A stretch of 8,097 bases of DNA from Dehalococcoidia bacterium (GTDB lineage Bacteria > Chloroflexota > Dehalococcoidia > SZUA-161): positions 1 through 8,097 of the forward strand of contig SOKG01000319.1 in assembly GCA_004376205.1 (NCBI GenBank). Direction: 5' to 3'. Positions 6,973 to 8,097 of this stretch are shown piece by piece; position 1 is the stretch's first letter, and each line of letters starts with the position of its first letter. A program made the position numbers and the translations under genes. The notes below the pieces were generated by a model. The model ran no database searches. It had not been told where the DNA came from and worked only from the letters and a program-made list of their open reading frames with translations.

Positions 6973-7566
6973 GTGCAAAACAGACGAGTGCTAATTGCTT
7001 CTGCACACGCTCCGGTACGTCGGCTACTGACAGACGTTGTGAGGGACGAACCAGGGTTTACTGTAGTTGGAGAGGCAGGAAGCGAGATCGAGGCAACAGC
7101 TTTGGCCAGACGATTGGAACCTGAAGCTGTGCTGGTAGACTTCCACCTGCCACACGCTATCGATCTAGAATCCGTCCGCCTGTCCCGAGTGAGCGGATTG
7201 GACACAGCCATGGCAATCATCGATGAGTCGAGGGACGCGCGGGTGATACTACTAACCAACCTCGATGACGTAATCCTCCACGGTAAAGTCCTTATTCGGG
7301 GCATCGCCAGGCGCATGCTGGTGGAAATAGGTGGCATTAAGAAGGCATTCACGTTGCGAGAGCTGTGCCTTGAGGTACCGCAGGCAGGCGCACTTGTCTA
7401 CGCCCATTTTGAGGTGACCAAGCGGCAGCCAGCCTTAGGACGGAGCAGGGCGCAACGGGTGCTTCGTAACGCGCTTCTGACTCTAGCGGGCGCCTTCGTT
7501 CTCTCCCATGTCGCCTACCTTGTGATTTTCTTAATTGGCATTCTCCTGATCGCGATAGCGCAGTAG
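6973..7566 (+). CDS. Receiver-like (degenerate response regulator) protein with C-terminal membrane tail
   Basis: This 197-residue protein begins at GTG 6973, six bases after AAAGGAGG. Residues ~5-100 follow the receiver fold of NarL/LuxR-type regulators: RVLIASAHAPVRRLL (beta1-alpha1), FTVVGEAG, PEAVLVDFHLP with Asp56 at the phospho-acceptor position, and ARVILLTNLDD with Thr95. The acidic pair that binds Mg2+ after beta1 is replaced by Ser10-Ala11, and about 14 extra residues (HAIDLESVRLSRVS) follow Asp56. No DNA-binding domain follows. Instead, a basic stretch (~150-165) leads into about 30 uncharged, mostly hydrophobic residues (167-197) to the stop: one long membrane helix or a tight hairpin. 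By the positive-inside rule the receiver part faces the cytoplasm. It is probably a phosphorylation-independent or atypical membrane-bound receiver. Partners may be the cNBD protein upstream or the slipin downstream; both are guesses. Confidence 0.75.
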   Translation: MQNRRVLIASAHAPVRRLLTDVVRDEPGFTVVGEAGSEIEATALARRLEPEAVLVDFHLPHAIDLESVRLSRVSGLDTAMAIIDESRDARVILLTNLDDVILHGKVLIRGIARRMLVEIGGIKKAFTLRELCLEVPQAGALVYAHFEVTKRQPALGRSRAQRVLRNALLTLAGAFVLSHVAYLVIFLIGILLIAIAQ

Positions 7567-8000
7567 ATCGCGACAAACAAGGGCACACAGGCCCAGCAGC
7601 AGAAGTTAGCTGCACAACCTGGTAGCTGGCGGTGGCATGATGGCGGAAGTCCATGAGGAAGCAAGTTTCACTGGTTTGCTCGCGGAGCACAGGGCAGCTA
7701 CTAGCTCGAGGCCCTATCATGAGAATGCTGAGGCCATATTCCGCAGCCGATGCAACCGCCCACCAGCCCACCCCGACGAGAACATAGTATTCTGGCAACA
7801 GACTTTGCAAGCCAAATTGGCCTCCGTCACAGACAGTGTCCACAGAATGAATGTGTTAGCTCCCTCCAGGTCTTGTTGGTTTTCCCTGCGAGGGGAGCGC
7901 CATGCAATAACTCGTCAATAGGCTGCCAGATGGCAGTAGATATGGTAGCTGCAATGAGAAGGAGATGAGAGACTGCAAAATGTAGAGGAGGGTATGGAGT
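7567..8000 (+). other. 434-base region without a convincing gene; several dyads
   Basis: No open frame here looks like a real protein. The longest on the + strand (7637-7921, 94 codons) has a weak ribosome-binding site and no recognisable motif. Dyads seen: TCGCGAT (7550-7556) with ATCGCGA (7567-7573), straddling the stop of the previous gene; TTCCCT (7882-7887) with AGGGGA (7891-7896), inside an outer GCTCCC/GGGAGC pair (7859-7864 and 7893-7898); and CTGCCA-GA-TGGCAG (7923-7936). None is followed by a T run. I see no clear promoter for the slipin gene, although it must start in or before this region. It could hold a long leader, a small RNA or a decayed gene. Confidence 0.4.
7923..7936 (+). 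promoter_or_regulatory. Operator-like inverted repeat upstream of the slipin gene
   Basis: CTGCCA-GA-TGGCAG has perfect 6-base arms around a 2-base centre, too tight for a stable RNA hairpin but well suited to a dimeric repressor or activator. It lies 64 bases ahead of the slipin start. No matching promoter elements were found close by, so the assignment is tentative. Confidence 0.25.
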
Positions 8001-8097
8001 ATGGACGCCTGGGTAATTGCACTTATCGTTTTTGTAGCGTTGGCAGCGTTGGGCAGTAGTATCCGGATAGTGAGGCAGTATGAACGGGGGGTGGTGT
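8001..8097 (+). CDS. Slipin/stomatin-type SPFH (band 7) membrane protein, N-terminal fragment
   Basis: The frame opens at ATG 8001, nine bases after GAGGAGG (7985-7991), and runs off the right edge after 32 codons. It begins with a short hydrophobic membrane anchor (WVIALIVFVALAALGSS) followed directly by IRIVRQYERGVV. A membrane anchor and then 'I-IV-QYERGVV' is the hallmark start of slipins, bacterial stomatin-like proteins of the SPFH superfamily that oligomerise on membranes. They often occur with an NfeD partner, which could lie just outside the window. A nearer ATG at 7994 is out of frame and too close to the ribosome-binding site. Family call is good; the specific function is unknown. 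Confidence 0.85.
   Translation, partial: MDAWVIALIVFVALAALGSSIRIVRQYERGVV

Noticed and set aside
7349..7843. 164-codon minus-strand frame
   Set aside because: It overlaps the 3' part of the receiver-like gene and the gap, with an arginine- and serine-rich composition typical of antisense shadows.
7637..7921. 94-codon + strand frame in the large gap
   Set aside because: Weak ribosome-binding site, no domain-like pattern, no hydrophobic or helical periodicity; an overlapping frame (7750-7968) is equally open. Kept only as part of the gene-free region.
1..8097. CRISPR array, insertion sequence, integrase, tRNA or rRNA
   Set aside because: No regularly spaced repeats, no transposase or integrase motifs, no terminal inverted repeats and no tRNA-like cloverleaf were seen on either strand.

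Overview
The window is about 8.1 kb of moderately GC-rich bacterial DNA, with every supported gene on the + strand. Nothing seen fixes the taxon. The gene content suggests an uncultured anaerobic Chloroflexota of the Dehalococcoidia/Anaerolineae type: a lipoprotein multiheme cytochrome with Ig-like domains, a Cache-HAMP-GAF histidine kinase, a short cNMP-binding-fold protein and a slipin. This placement is inference from gene style, not from a marker gene.

Left part (1-2868). The window opens with the last ~32 codons of a probable glutamyl-tRNA reductase (hemA, first committed step of C5-pathway haem synthesis). A 264-base gap with a near-consensus sigma70-type promoter follows. Next is an 809-residue lipoprotein with nine CxxCH haem c motifs behind two beta-sandwich-like domains. 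Its transcript ends at a GC-rich hairpin.

Middle (3000-6129). A two-component pair overlaps: an 802-residue membrane histidine kinase and an OmpR-type response regulator, closed by a textbook intrinsic terminator. The kinase carries one CxxCH motif (CHTCH, residues 249-253) inside its predicted extracytoplasmic Cache domain. That makes it a candidate c-haem-bearing redox or gas sensor directly downstream of a multihaem cytochrome.

Right part (6130-8097). A new promoter and a ~170-base leader precede a 156-residue protein that is only a cyclic-nucleotide-binding fold, with no helix-turn-helix. Next is a 197-residue receiver-like protein that lacks the acidic metal-binding pair and ends in a ~30-residue hydrophobic tail. 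A 434-base stretch without a convincing gene follows, and then the first 32 codons of a slipin/stomatin-type SPFH protein.

Working model (inference): hemA supplies haem, the cytochrome lipoprotein carries electrons outside the cytoplasmic membrane, and the haem-Cache kinase with its regulator adjusts expression to redox state. The cNBD-only protein, the membrane-tailed receiver and the slipin may form a second, membrane-associated signalling group. The two most unusual items are the haem-motif kinase and the membrane-tailed degenerate receiver.
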